A stretch of DNA of 64,000 nucleotides from Hirundichthys speculiger (taxonomy: Eukaryota > Chordata > Actinopteri > Beloniformes > Exocoetidae), in contig JAGFBZ010000557.1 in assembly GCA_018398805.1 (NCBI GenBank), positions 28,726-92,725 on the forward strand, in the 5' to 3' direction. Within the stretch, counting starts at the first letter, position 1; each line of letters opens with the position of its first letter. Under the pieces are notes generated by a model. It ran no database searches. It had not been told where the DNA came from and saw only the letters and a program-made list of their open reading frames with translations. Made by a program: the position numbers and the translations under genes. Positions 9,915-21,119 of this stretch are shown here, piece after piece.

Positions 9915-12802
9915 ATGAGTGTCACATCTACTGAAAAAACAGTTAAAGTTATTTCCTGGAAGGTCAGGGGGTTGAATCGTCCTGTTAAGCGGAACAAAGT
10001 CCTCTCACATCTCTTGCTTTTGAAGGTCAGAATCGCCTTCCTTCAGGAGACTCATCTTTGTAACTCTGATATCCCTAGGATTCGACGCAGCTGGGTCGGT
10101 CAGGTATATCACTCACAATTTAATGCTAAGAGTCGTGGGTCAGCCATCCTGATACATAAAAATGTCCCGTTTGTTGTTAAGAAGGTTGACTCGGATGCCA
10201 GAGGCCGCTTCGTCATTGTTTCAGGTGAGCTCTATAATAAACCGGTCACTCTGGTGAATCTCTATGCACCTAATTGGGATGATTGCCAATTCTTTATTAA
10301 ATTATTCTCCGCTATCCCAAACATAGATAGTCATGCACTAGTAATTGGCGGAGACATCAATTGCGCTATTGACCAACATTTGGACAGGTCTTCACCCAAA
10401 ATAATACCTCCACCCAAATCGGCAACAGTTATACAGTCATTGTGCACTCAATATGGTCTCTCTGACCCCTGGAGATTTTTGTTTCCTTCAGCTAAAGCTT
10501 TCTCATTTTTTTTCCTCAGTACACCACTCCTACAGTCGCATTGATTATTTTTTGTTAGATAATAATCTTCTTTCCCTAGTTAAAAACTGTTCCTCTGAGA
10601 GCATTGTCATATCAGATCATGCTCCAGTCTCCTTTGAATTGGTTATACCACACCAACCTCCTTCATTTTCGCCCTGGAGACTCAATCCACTCTTACTTGC
10701 GGATGACAATTTTTCAAAATTTCTGACCTCAGAAGTCAAGACCTACCTGGAGTTTAATGACTCTGCTGAAATCTCTAGAACAACCTTATGGGAGGCCCTC
10801 AAAGCATATATCCGAGGCCAGATCATTTCCTACCTATCTAATAATAGAAAACAGGAGGTTGCCAAACTTAGAGAGCTATCACAAGCTATTCATAGTCTGG
10901 ACGAACAATACTCCCGTTCACCTGACCCAGATTTATATAAAGAGAGGCTGCGCCTCCAGGCGGAATATGATTTAATCTCAACCTCCAAGGAGGAACGATT
11001 ATTATTGAAGAGTCGCCACAAATTCTATGAGTACGGAGAGAAAGCTAGCAAGCTTCTAGCCTCCCAAGCTCACCAATACACTTCATCTCGTTTGATACCT
11101 CAAAATAAATCTCCCACCGGTACCATGTTAACCAACCATAAAGACATTAATGATTGTTTTTCTGCATTTTACATGTCAAAACAATGCAGCTCTACTTGAC
11201 TCTTTTTTTGATGGTTTAAACTTGCCAGCTGTTGACGAAGTGGGAAATCCACAGGCCCGGATGGATTCTGCGTTGAATTCTTTAAAAAAATTTCCACGTT
11301 ATTGTCCCTACTACTTCTTGCCATGTTCACAGAGTCTTTTGACCGCGGCCTTCTCCCAACAACCTTAACCCAGGCTTCTATTTCTTTATTGGCCAAGAAA
11401 GATAAGGATCCAATTTTCTGTGAATCCTACAGGCCGATATTTCTCCTTAACGTAGACTTCAAGATTATCGCCAAAGCTCTCGCCCTCCGGTTAGAGACGG
11501 TGCTTCTTTCTGTAATTTCTGTTGATCAATCTGGCTTTATTCAAAAGCGTAATTCTTTTCATGATGTGCGGCGACTCTTTAATGTTATCTACACACCGAC
11601 CCGGTCGGATGCTCAGGAAGCGATCGTTTCTCTAGATGCTGAAAAAGCATTCGACCGGGTTGAGTGGACATATCTTTTTGCTACAATGCAGCGATTCGGT
11701 TTCTCCCCTAGCTTTGTGTCCTGGGTAAGGCTACTATACTCATCTCCGACAGCCTCTGTCTCCTCCAAAAGTGTTCATTCCCCTTACTTTCAGTTAGAGC
11801 GGGGCACGCAGCAGGGCTGCCCGCTCTCGCCACTTTTATTTGTAATTGCCATAGAGCCACTGGCTATATCTCTACGTCAATGTCCACAATTTAGGGGTAT
11901 CACTCGAGATGACATTGTATGCCGACGATTTGCTTCTCTATATTTCCAATCCTGCTCAGTCCGTTCCACCTATCCTCTCTATTCTGCAGAATTTCGGTAA
12001 AATCTCTGGCTATAAACTTAATCTTTCTAAAAGCGAATATTTCACCATTGGCACATCAATTAGTCCTCTGACTCCCTCGATTCCATTTAAAGAAACGCCA
12101 GACGGGTTCAGATATTTGGGTGTGATGGTCACACGCTCTTTTAATGCGCTCTTTAAACATAACTTTGGCCAATTACTGGACCGTTGCAAATAAGATTTAA
12201 CAAGGTGGTCCGCTCTGCCCTTGTCCCTGGCAGGAAGGATTAATCTAATTAAGATGAATGTCCTCCCTCGTTTTCTTTATTTATTCTTGAACATTCCTAT
12301 TTTCATCAAGAAATCCTTTTTTAATAACCTGGATAAATTAATTCTATCTTTTATTTGGGGTAATAAGGGTCATCGTATAAGGAAAGCCTTTTTACAGAGA
12401 CCGAAAAAATTAGGAGGAATGGCCCTTCCGAACTTCCTTTTCTATTATTGGGCAAGTAATATTCAGAAGATACTCTTCTGGACTACTCACTCAGAAACAG
12501 CTGAGGCCCCCATTTGGGTGCAGGGGGAGGAATCCTGTAGCCAGTTCTGTCTCAACTCTATCGTTTGCTCATCTCTCCCTCTATCTGCTAAGGTCAATCA
12601 TCACGCATCTAACCTCTTGATCAAGGAACTGTATAAATGTCCCTTAATTCAATTATCACTCTCATTTAAGACAAATGTCCCTTTGCCTTCCTCATCACCT
12701 GCTGTGACCCACTCTGTATGCAAAACCTGTATAGCAATCAACATCTCTTTGTCTTGGTATAAAAGGGAACGTCCTCTCTGTAAAGACAGAGTCCTCATTT
12801 AA
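9915..12802 (+). pseudogene. L1/Tx1-like ORF2 (endonuclease-reverse transcriptase), degraded
   Basis: The first frame from 9915 opens with the endonuclease motif VKVISWKVRGLN, then IAFLQETHL, LVNLYAPN and the catalytic GGDINCAID. It shifts near 10,500 to a frame with RIDYFLL and SDHAPVSFEL (end of the apurinic endonuclease domain). Another break near 11,200 precedes the reverse transcriptase: FIQKRNSFHDVRRLF, VSLDAEKAFDRVEW, TQQGCPLSPLLF. The catalytic YADD is reached only in a third frame (MTLYADDLLLYI, 11,909). A stop separates the thumb region (12,221-12,802; SLAGRINLIKMNVLPRFLYLF, FIWGNKGHRIRKAFLQRPK). The usual Cys-rich C-terminus is missing, cut by the following ERV sequence. Confidence 0.85.
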
Positions 12803-13670
12803 AATTCTCTGTAATGCTGACTATAAGTTTGTGTATTTTCTCTTTAATAAAATCTAATTTGATTTTCTCATCAAGATCAAGATTTTTTCCACAACAATTT
12901 TGACGCTGCAAAGTAGGATCCTCGCTTGGCCGTCCGGAAGGAGTGACCAGAGACTGATCATCCTGGAATATTAACTTCCAGCCTCCAACCTCAAAACTGC
13001 TATTGAGACAGGAGGACTGACTCACTGCGTCCTGACTGCCAACGCTGGGATCCAACGAACTCAAGTTCTACAATCTGATCCGGTGAGAAATTCATTTTCA
13101 AAAACACATTTGGTCTCAAAGGTTTAGATCTGAGGTGGTTCAACATTCTCCATAGCATTTGGGGAAGGTTAGTCTGTGGGAGTAACCGCGACTGGTTAGT
13201 TTCTGAGATTTTAGTCTGAAACACTCCTTCTGTAAATTAACTCAGAAGGTGAGGTTTTAACTATTTGGAGCAGGCAAACATACTCTGCAAAGATGTTTGC
13301 AGTTTTAGCAAGAGTGTGCACACTGACCCATAAGGAAGTGGGTTCTGATAAATCCAAACCTCTTTCTGATCCTGAGAGTTCCAATGTGGAATATGTGAGA
13401 GAAAAGTACGTCCATGAGAGTGTTGAATGTGTGGTTCTCTGGACTCAGAAATATGGGTTTCCAGTGGGCGGTTCGTTGAGTTTGAATGAGTTGGAAAGAT
13501 TGAATGTGAAATTGACTGAAAGAGAAGAGAAACTGAGAAACAACAACAACAAAAAAGATTTGTGTGAAAGAATGTGAAAAAGATAGCGCTTTGATTTTAA
13601 AATGGGAGTGAATGTGTCTTTTATGGTTGATTCTGGTGCTACTCCATATCTCTGACCCCTGGTTGAGTGT
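12803..13670 (+). mobile_element. Endogenous retrovirus remnant: LTR end, leader, gag start, protease scrap
   Basis: AATAAA near 12,847 with a CA-ended stretch (about 12,896) looks like the R-U5 end of an LTR. A leader follows, then a reading frame at 13,293-13,577 (94 codons) with YVHESVECVVLWTQKYGFP, which resembles the amino end of fish ERV gag proteins by recognition only. Directly after its stop, 13,602-13,650 encodes MVDSGATPYL, the DSGA/T active-site signature of a retroviral protease. Gag and protease are therefore joined by a large internal deletion. Non-functional. Confidence 0.5.
13293..13577 (+). pseudogene. ERV gag-like amino-terminal fragment
   Basis: 94 codons, Met at 13,293, ending in an Asn/Lys-rich stretch. 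No zinc knuckle or capsid motif is visible. The assignment rests on position (after an LTR-like end, before a protease motif) and on resemblance to the N-terminus of fish ERV gag. It may be an unrelated frame. Confidence 0.35.
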
Positions 13671-13673
13671 GGG

Positions 13674-15140
13674 GTGAGCTGAACAGGGGTTTGAAGATCC
13701 TGGTGAAGGTGGGGGTGAGCTGGTGGCCAGGGAGGTGCTGAAGATCCTGGTGAAGGTGGGGGGAGCTGGTGGGCCAGGGAGGTGCTGAAGATCCTGGTGA
13801 AGGTGGGGGTGAGCTGGTGGGCCAGGGAGGTGCTGAAGATCCTGGTGAAGGTGGGGGTGAGCTGGTGGAACAGGGAGGTGTTTGAAGATCCTGGTGAAGG
13901 TGGGGGTGAGCTGGTGGGCCAGGGAGTGTGTTGAAGATCCTGGTGAAGGTGGGGGTGAGCTGGTGGGCCAGGGGGGTGTTGAAGATCCTGGTGAAGGTGG
14001 GTGGGGGGTGAGCTGGTGGGCCAGGGGGTGTTGAAGATCCTGGTGAAGGTGGGGGTGAGCTGGTGGGCCAGGGAGGTGTTGAAGATCCCTGGTGAAGGTG
14101 GGGGTGAGCTGGTGGCCAGGGAGGTGTTGAAGATCCTGGTGAAGGTGGGGGTGAGCTGGTGGGCCAGGGAGGTGTTGAAGATCCTGGTGAAGGTGGGGGT
14201 GAGCTGGTGGGCCAGGGAGGTGTTGAAGATCCTGGTGAAGGTGGGGGTGAGCTGGTGGGCCAGGGAGGTGTTGAAGATCCTGGTGAAGGTGGGGGTGAGC
14301 TGGTGGAACAGGGAGGTGTTGAAGGTGAGGTGGTCCTGGTGATCCTGGTGAGTGGGGGTGAGCTGGTGGAACAGGGAGGTGTTGAAGATCCTGGTGAAGG
14401 TAGCTGGTGAACAGGGAGGTGTTGAAGATCCTGGTGAAGGTGGGGGTGAGCTGGTGGGCCAGGGAGGTGCTGAAGATCCTGGTGAAGGTGGGGGTGAGCT
14501 GGTGGAACAGGGAGGTGTTGAAGATCCTGGTGAAGGTGGGGGTGAGCTGGTGGGCCAGGGGGGTGTTGAAGATCCTGGTGAAGGTGGGGGTGAGCTGGTG
14601 GGCCAGGGAGGTGTTGAAGATCCTGGTGAAGGTGGGGGTGAGCTGGTGGAAACAGGGAGGTGTTTGAAGATCCTGGTGAAGGTGGGGGTGAGCTGGTGGG
14701 CCAGGGAGGTGTTGAAGATCCTGGTGAAGGTGGGGGTGAGCTGGTGGGCCAGGGAGGTGTTTGAAGATCCTGGTGAAGGTGGGGGGGAGCTGGTGGGCCA
14801 GGGAGGTGTTGAAGATCCTGGTGAAGGTGGGGGTGAGCTGGTGGGCCAGGGAGGTGTTGAAGATCCTGGTGAAGGTGGGGGTGAGCTGGTGTGGCCAGGG
14901 GGTGTTGAAGATCCTGGTGAAGGTGGGGGGGAGCTGGTGGGCCAGGGAGGTGTTGAAGATCCTGGTGAAGGTGGGGGTGAGCTGGTGGAACAGGGAGGTG
15001 TTGAAGATCCTGGTGAAGGTGGGGGGTGAGCTGGTGGGCCAGGGGGGTGTTGAAGATCCTGGTGAAGGTGGGGGTGAGGGTGGGCCTGGTGGTGAGATCC
15101 TGGTCCAGGGAGGTGTTGGTGAAGGTGGGGGTGAGCTGGT
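13674..15140. repeat. 48-bp minisatellite (about 30 copies) inside a LINE
   Basis: Unit type GAAGATCCTGGTGAAGGTGG followed by GGGTGAGCTGGTGGGCCAGG and GAGGTGTT (48 bp), with GGAACAGGG variants and occasional one-base indels. On the minus strand it encodes HQLTPTFTRIFNTSLA repeated. This is the LINE ORF2 segment (normally single copy, TDIFNTSLA-like) between endonuclease and reverse transcriptase. The long reading frames on both strands here (617 codons minus, 225 plus) are consequences of the repeat. Confidence 0.95.
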
Positions 15141-16687
15141 GGGCGCTGCTTTAAGCACCTTTCCTGGAACTCCTGTCTGGGCCGGCAGCTTTCTTGGTGT
15201 TCACTGTCAGGAGCACCCGTCTGACATCATGCTCCTGTACAGTGAGTGGAGTGATGGAGGATCCTGGTGGGGGCGGGGCTGGGGGCGGGGCTGGGACAGC
15301 TGGGTGCTGCTGTACAGGTGGGACTCTATTCTTGTCCTGTGGTCTGCCTTGGCTTTCTTTATTCCTCTGTTCAGGTGAGCCCGAGCAGCTCTGTATAGAG
15401 CTCTGTCACCTGACCTGAAGGAGGCGTTGCGGGCCCTGAGGAGAGAGCGGACCTGGCTGGTCATCCAGGGTTTCTGGTTGGGGAAAACCCGGATGGTTTT
15501 GACTACAGTCACATTCCCAATGCAGAACTTGATGTAGTCCAGTACCGGGTCTGTGAAAGTATCCAGCCCCTGATGTTCAAATAAGTCCCAGTCAGTCCGG
15601 TGGAAGCAGTCCTGGAGTTCTGGAAGTGGTCGGGCCCGGTTGTGATTGTCCTTGTGGTGGGCCTGGTTCTTCGTCTGAGGGGGGTGTACGCTGGGGAGAG
15701 CAGGAGGGAAAGATGGTCTGATTGTCCGAGGTGAGGGAGGGGTGTGGATCTGTATGCTAGCTTAATGTTGGCGTAGACGTGATCCAGAGTGTTCTCTCCC
15801 CTGGTGGAGCATTTAACATGCTGGTAGAATTTCGGCAGTACAGTCTTTAGATTGGCCTTATTTTAGTCTCCTGCAATAATGTGAACACCATGTGGGCCCG
15901 CTGATGTTCGTTGATGGTGTTCTGCAGGACGGAGAGCGCTGTGTTTACGTTAGCATGGCGGGATGTAAACAGCCGTGATGATCACTACAGTGAGCTCTCT
16001 CGGTAGAAAAAAAGGCCGACATCTTACAGACATGTACTCTGGGGAGCAGTGTTGATCAATGATTGTCCCGTTGTTACACCAGTTATCATGTACGAAGACG
16101 CAGAGACCCCCTCCTTTACTCTTACTGGAGTTTGCAGTCCTGTCCCAGCGTAGCAAAGTGCGGCCTGCTAGCTGTAGGCTAGCATCGGGGATTTCTGGGC
16201 GAAGCCAGGTCTCAGTGATGATCGTCACACAACAGTCACGAACATAGCGGTTTCCAGCGAGTTGTAATTCCAGCTCGTCCGTTTTATGTACCAGGGATCT
16301 GGCGTTGGAAAGAAACAGGCTCGGTAGAGGTGGCTTGTGTGGCCGTTTCCTTAGCCGTAGCATAACGTTGGACCGGCAGCCCCGCTTCTGCTTCCTCTCT
16401 CGTCTCCATCTGCGCCGCCTCCTCAACCCGAAAACAATCCACGGAGAGCCCGGCGTTTTCGCTATGTCATCAGGGATCACGTGTGTGTGGTGGAAGTCAC
16501 TTGAGATCGGTATTTTCTTGATAGATCCGATGTCCAAAAGTACTTGGCGGATGTACTGGATGTTTGCAGTACTGATGGTCCATGTTAGGGCAAGAAGTAG
16601 GAAGAAATAAAACAAAAAAGAGCACTGGAGTGGAGAGCCGTGTGCTGCTGCGTCCGTGCGCGCCGCCATCTTGGCCATCTTGGCCAA
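15141..16687 (-). pseudogene. L2/CR1-type LINE ORF2, endonuclease half
   Basis: Minus strand from about 16,687: KPPLPSLFLSNARSLVHKTDEL, ITETWLRPEIPDASLQLAGR, GGGLCVFVHDNWCNN and VVIITAVYIPPC are the APE-type endonuclease motifs of the fish L2/CR1-type LINE also present at 4996-6384. Frame breaks follow. At 15,512-15,207 comes KTIRVFPNQKPWMTSQVRSLLRARNA, the linker before the reverse transcriptase. The 48-bp minisatellite then replaces the next part, and no reverse transcriptase core remains. The 5' end carries two CCAAGATGG motifs on the minus strand (16,664-16,685), the YY1-like promoter type. Confidence 0.85.
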
Positions 16688-18060
16688 TCAGGTGCACTAT
16701 TTTCAGCCACGGTCAGCCGGTCACTCCCTGTCTCTCCCTGGATGAAAAATCAAAGTTCCTCAGATTTTCCGCAAACTTTGCACACTGAAAAGTATCCGAG
16801 GTCTGATGCTAACTCTGAGTTTTCAGCCTCCAGGACCTCACCGTTCCTGAGATACGGGCCGCAGAGCAGGTGCTCCTCTCAGGTAAGTGTGTTTTTGGCC
16901 AAACTTTCAGAGTGCTCCAATCCTAACCAAACTGAATATGATTAAAGTACCCCTAATGCACATGATTATACCTGAATATGGGCCCCCAAACAGCTCAGGC
17001 CCCTGAGTTATGGCCCCCCCAAAGGCACTGTACACTGTACACGAACTGGCACTGAGCTGTAATTTTAGTGTGTCAGTCCGTGTGCTCCTGTGTAAACGAA
17101 CTTATCTCTTTCTGTTTTCAGTTTTGCATAGGAAGTGTACAGCTTTGAAAGTGGTTTTCAAGGTGTATCTCAGCCATAAGAGGTCTGATTACCACCAAAC
17201 TCATACTGTATGTTCAGCCCAGGAAGAGGTTTAAAATAAAACAAGGCTGACTCTTCTAGACCCTTAATGGACCAAGTAGGTCCAGAGCTGTCGGAGGCCA
17301 ATGAGACACATATCTCCGAGCTCAGGGTGATCTGGAGGTCTCACTGTACTAGTTTGGTGCAGAAACTCCTTTGGAAAGTGCCTCAAATAACCTTAATTGC
17401 CTAGAAGCTGGGAATGGGCATTTCTGACATGGCAAGCAATTAACATTGGGTTTTGCAGGTTAATTGCCAAAAGAATAATTTTTTCCCAAATCTCATATTT
17501 CAGACTTGAGACCGCTGGGGGGTCCTCTTCCATCCTTATGAGTCTCAAAAGTATCAACGGACGGTGGTTTTGGCTAGTTTCTGCTAACTCACCGAGTTGA
17601 AAAACAAAGTGTCACCTCCCTGTGACAATGGCAAGCATTTGCATTGCCGCCAGCCTTAATGCTTGTCATTGCAATTTTGATGTGAGGAAATGTACTCAAC
17701 TGTACGCAGATTTATCTCTTTCTGTTTTAGGTTTTGCATAGCAAGTGAACTTACAGTTGCTATGCAAAACCTATAATGACAGGAGCAGTGTAAGTACACT
17801 TCCTATGCAAAACTGAAAATGGGAGAGATGATTCTGCATACACAGCCGTACATTTTCTCACATGTCAAAATTACAGCCAGTTTGTGTACACCCTTTAAAC
17901 GGCTGAATCTTAGCCAAATGAGGTCCAATTATCACCAAACTCAAACGGTTTCTTCAGCCCAGGCAGAGGGCTCCACCACCCCGAGCTTGACTCTAAACAC
18001 TTCCTGACCGAACAACTGCATGCTCAGAGTTTCCAGGGCATCCCACTGTACTAGTCTGGT
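16688..18060 (+). repeat. Dispersed repeat, copy 1 (inverted copy at 52,978-54,660)
   Basis: Non-coding. It shares with the reverse complement of 52,978-54,660 an ordered series of blocks: GGATGAAAAATCAAAGTTCC (about 16,739), CAGCCTCCAGGA...CACCGTTCCTGAGATAC (about 16,826), GCTCAGGCCCCTGAGTTATGG (about 16,993), TTTTGCATAGGAAGTGTAC (17,125) and CTTATGAGTCTCAAAAGTATC (about 17,535). The motif TTTTGCATAG(C/G)AAGTG recurs in both orientations. One instance (17,730-17,774) is a hairpin with 16-base perfect arms around a 12-base loop. The family is unknown to me. Confidence 0.75.
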
Positions 18061-18172
18061 GCCAAAGCTCCCGTGGGAAACCCCTCAAATAACCAGGCAG
18101 CTGTGTTTCTGCTGGTTGGAGCAAAAACCTGCAGCCACACGGCCCTTTCATGGATCAGTTTGACACCCCTGA
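18061..18172. mobile_element. Truncated hAT-type MITE end
   Basis: Ends in GTTTGACACCCCTG, the inner-to-outer reading of the CAGGGGTGTCAAAC terminus common in hAT MITEs of fish. The partner terminus is absent upstream. Confidence 0.4.
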
Positions 18173-18184
18173 GTTAGCATTTCT

Positions 18185-18290
18185 AGTCTATAGGCAGGAG
18201 CCTGGCCATTCAAGGCTTTAAAAACTAGATCTTAAAATCAATTTTAAAACTCATGGGTTGCCAGTGAAGGGCAGCTAGGACTGGTGTAAT
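18185..18290 (-). pseudogene. Short LINE ORF2 C-terminal scrap
   Basis: The minus strand reads TPVLAALHWQPMSFKIDFKI, the PVLAALHWLPV-like segment near the end of ORF2 in many fish LINEs. It is about 35 codons with no flanking coding sequence. Confidence 0.6.
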
Positions 18291-18734
18291 AAAGCAATAT
18301 AAATAATGTATATTTAATATGTGTTTTTTACATTAGTAATTCATTTTACACATAATTCAAAAGCAACAAAATATCTGAGGAGCCGAAAGAGCCCATTTCT
18401 TTCTGTGGTGACAACCACATAACTGAGGCCCCACCCACCCCTGCAGTTTTTCTCTAAATGGCTCAGTCCACGTCGCTCTGATTCACCTGCAGATTCACCT
18501 GGAGAAATGAAAACTGTAAAGAAGAAAACCCCATTTTTTTTAAATGTTGATTTTAAAGTTTCCAGAAATGTAGTGAAGAGCATTAATCTGTATTAATAAT
18601 AAAGATTATTATATAATTTTCCACTGATTCCACAATTAAAAATACAGTTATTACAATAATCAATTGTGCCTGAGAGAAACTGCTGAGGTGATAATGATAT
18701 TAATTTAAATTCTCCTTAAAACCCTTTTGGTAAA
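18291..18734. other. AT-rich intergenic, no gene recognised
   Basis: AT-rich. A minus-strand frame at 18,341-18,583 has no recognisable domain. Confidence 0.4.
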
Positions 18735-18996
18735 GAGAGCCAATTTTGGCCCAATATTTAGAACATTTTCCAGGTGACCATCAGGGCCTGAGAGGTATCA
18801 ATGGATTCAATTCAACCTGGAGTTTTTACCGATGTTTTCATGATGTTTCTGAAGCTCAGCCGTCAAGACTTAAAATATCAAATGTATTTAATGTGAGGTG
18901 AGACTATCCACGATAAAATACCATCTACGAACCTTTATTTATCTATTTTTAGATTCAGGAAAGCAAAAGGAAAACAGTTTTATTTCTAGCACATAC
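18735..18996 (+). repeat. Dispersed repeat B, copy 1 (inverted copy at 37,912-38,165)
   Basis: About 260 bp, aligning almost base for base with the reverse complement of 37,912-38,165. Shared blocks include CAGGTGACCATCAGGGCCTG, TTTAATGTGAGGTGAGACTA and TTTTTAGATTCAGGAAAGCA. Non-coding. A LINE fragment abuts its right edge. Confidence 0.85.
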
Positions 18997-19375
18997 CTGA
19001 AGGCGGCGTTGCGGGCCCTGAGGAGTGAGCGGACCTGACTGGTCATCCAGTGTTTCTGGTTGGGGAAAACCCAGATGGTTTTGTCTACAGTCACATTCCC
19101 AATGCAGAACCTGATGTAGTCCAGTACCGTGTCTGTGAAATGTTCAAATAAGTCCCACTCTGTCCGGTCGAAGCAGTCCTGGAGTTCTGGAAGTGCATGC
19201 TGGGGCCAGGTTGTGATTGTCCTTGTGGTGGGCCTGGTTCTTCGTCTGAGGGGGGTGTACGCTGGGGAGTCCGACCACCGCAGTGTCGTCAGCAAACTTC
19301 ACTATGAGGTTGTTGTTGTGGGTCGGACTGCAGTCGTTGGTGTACAGGAAGTACATACAACTGGAAATTTCAGTT
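18997..19375 (-). pseudogene. Rearranged L2/CR1-type LINE fragment
   Basis: The minus strand first reads NNNLIVKFADDTAVVGL (reverse transcriptase with catalytic DD, about 19,350-19,275). It then jumps directly to sequence normally upstream of it: LQDCFDRTEWDLFEHF and KTIWVFPNQKHWMTSQVRS. Two ORF2 pieces have been joined out of order, so this is a rearranged scrap rather than a simple truncation. Confidence 0.7.
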
Positions 19376-19898
19376 GAAACGGAAGTTGGTTGGTTAGCTA
19401 AGTAGTGCGACTTCAGAATTCAGGTAACGGCGGGGAATTAGTGACGTCATGTCAGCAGCCAAAAACCAATCTGACTGAAGTGACAGACTTAATTAATAGT
19501 ATACTGGCTCCAGTAGAGACCACCAGTGTAGTTGTCTGAGAGTTCGGTTTCATATGAGTGTGTGAATGCTAATTCAGAATTATGTCCCTCATGGTACCTC
19601 ATACCAACCGGCGCTGATGTGCTTTTATCGTTCTATCTGTAACAACTACTTTTTTTTTCCAATGACAAATTGTGTTCCATAAGTGTTTTTTTTTTTTTTG
19701 TACTGATCTACGTCTCTGCTGTGGACAGAAATGTTGCAGCTTTCAGTCTCGAGAGAAGATTATTGATTAATTCATGGAAGTGAATTAACACAAAGCTGCA
19801 TCTTTAATAAAACTGTAGTCAGACATGTTCATACAGGTCCGGAGGGTTGGCAGCCGTTTAAACAGCTGACCTGGAGGCTGCTAATAAGTGACGTTCCT

Positions 19899-20043
19899 GA
19901 AACAGAAACGCCCATCTGATATAAAATCACCTCAAATATCAGCTGCAGCTACAGATGAACGTGTTTCCTGAGTTGTTTTACAGCAAAAAGAAAACTCTCG
20001 TTCCTGATCCTCCAACTTCTCCTCTCTGGATTTTAATCTTCAG
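19899..20043 (+). promoter_or_regulatory. Candidate promoter and non-coding exon with ISRE-like motif and TATA box
   Basis: GAAACAGAAAC at 19,899-19,909 fits the GAAANNGAAA core of an interferon-stimulated response element. TATAAAAT follows at 19,920-19,927. A transcript starting about 30 bases downstream would cover about 19,950-20,043 and end at TCTTCAG|GTGAGTC, a strong splice donor. The next good acceptor followed by a signal-peptide ATG on this strand is at 26,924/26,925 of the C80/RTX gene. The link is inference; a LINE and telomere-like repeats lie between. Confidence 0.4.
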
Positions 20044-21119
20044 GTGAGTCAGAAAAGGTCAGATTTCTAACAGCTGGTACATGTATGAGTCATTTGTAAA
20101 TGTGAAATAGTTGGTGTAGAGGCAGAATAACAGTTCATTTTGATAAATACAGTGAAATGTGTTAAGAAGCTGCATAATTTAATAATATATATAAATATAC
20201 GGGGTTTGTAGATTCATAATTTAGTTTAAGTTCATATAATGGTTAAAAATGTTAAAAGCACACCAGAATTTATGTTTTATGTGATTTGGTACGTGTTGAA
20301 TAAAAAGGTGTACTTCCCCTTTAAGAACGCATATGTGACAGGTGCGTCTGATCCTGGGAGCACGCGGTCAGTGCTTCAGAACGCCAGAAGCAAACGGTTT
20401 TCTTACCTGCGTTTCAGTGAGTAGCTGCAACAAGTGTGTTAGTTTCTTTGTTTCTTTGTACCTTTGTGGATAATAACTTTGGATTGGATCGATAAATCTG
20501 GATATTTTTTATATTTTTCTCAAACACAAAAACGTTTTTGGGAGTGGATTTTTGTGCACCTGCATGACTGGGCTGGCTACAGACACCGCCTGTGGAACGT
20601 AACTTCTCACTGAATAGACTATAGAGTAAGCCATTGCGACGTCTCAAGCGCTTCAAACCTCTACATTAGTAAGAAAACCTGCTTGACATCGGACAAGGAG
20701 CCTCTGGAGAGGTTTGTAGATTGCAGTATTCAAGATTCAAGGAGGAACCTGAAAAGATATTCTCACTGAGTTGTTGGAAAGTTCACAGAAGTGGAGGAAA
20801 CCTTGTCTGACTTTTAAAACACACTGTGGCGATTTCAGTTTGAGCAGCAGTTTTATATTTTTACTGTGAGACCTTTGAGTTTCAGTGACATTTATTCTTT
20901 CCAACTCAGTTTTAGTTTGGTGAAACTACGTTCATTCTGTTTCTGAACCAACTAAGAAAAATAAACTGTTTCACAAATATAAACAGTTACAATCATGTTT
21001 GAACTTCATTTGGTTGTTTGTTGTTTCATTTGTAATTGAATGTAACTTTAAGGGAGGGATTATGAGCAGATGTTAAAGTAAAGTGGTTAATTTTATAATA
21101 TTTTAGATTCTTGTCCACT
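20044..21119. other. Intergenic, possible LTR-like remnant, no gene recognised
   Basis: The stretch from about 20,300 (CCCCTTTAAGAACGC) to about 20,985 (AATAAACTG followed by ATATAAACAG) has the feel of a degraded LTR, but paired LTRs, target duplications and coding motifs are not visible. No exon recognised. Confidence 0.3.

Noticed and set aside
12803..13292. Host gene exon from the donor-like CCGGTGAG near 13,080
   Set aside because: Fits better as an ERV leader, between an LTR-like end and a gag-like frame.
13305..15158. 617-codon open frame on the minus strand with Pro/His repeats
   Set aside because: Product of a 48-bp minisatellite grown from LINE ORF2; the repeats shift frame through one-base indels.
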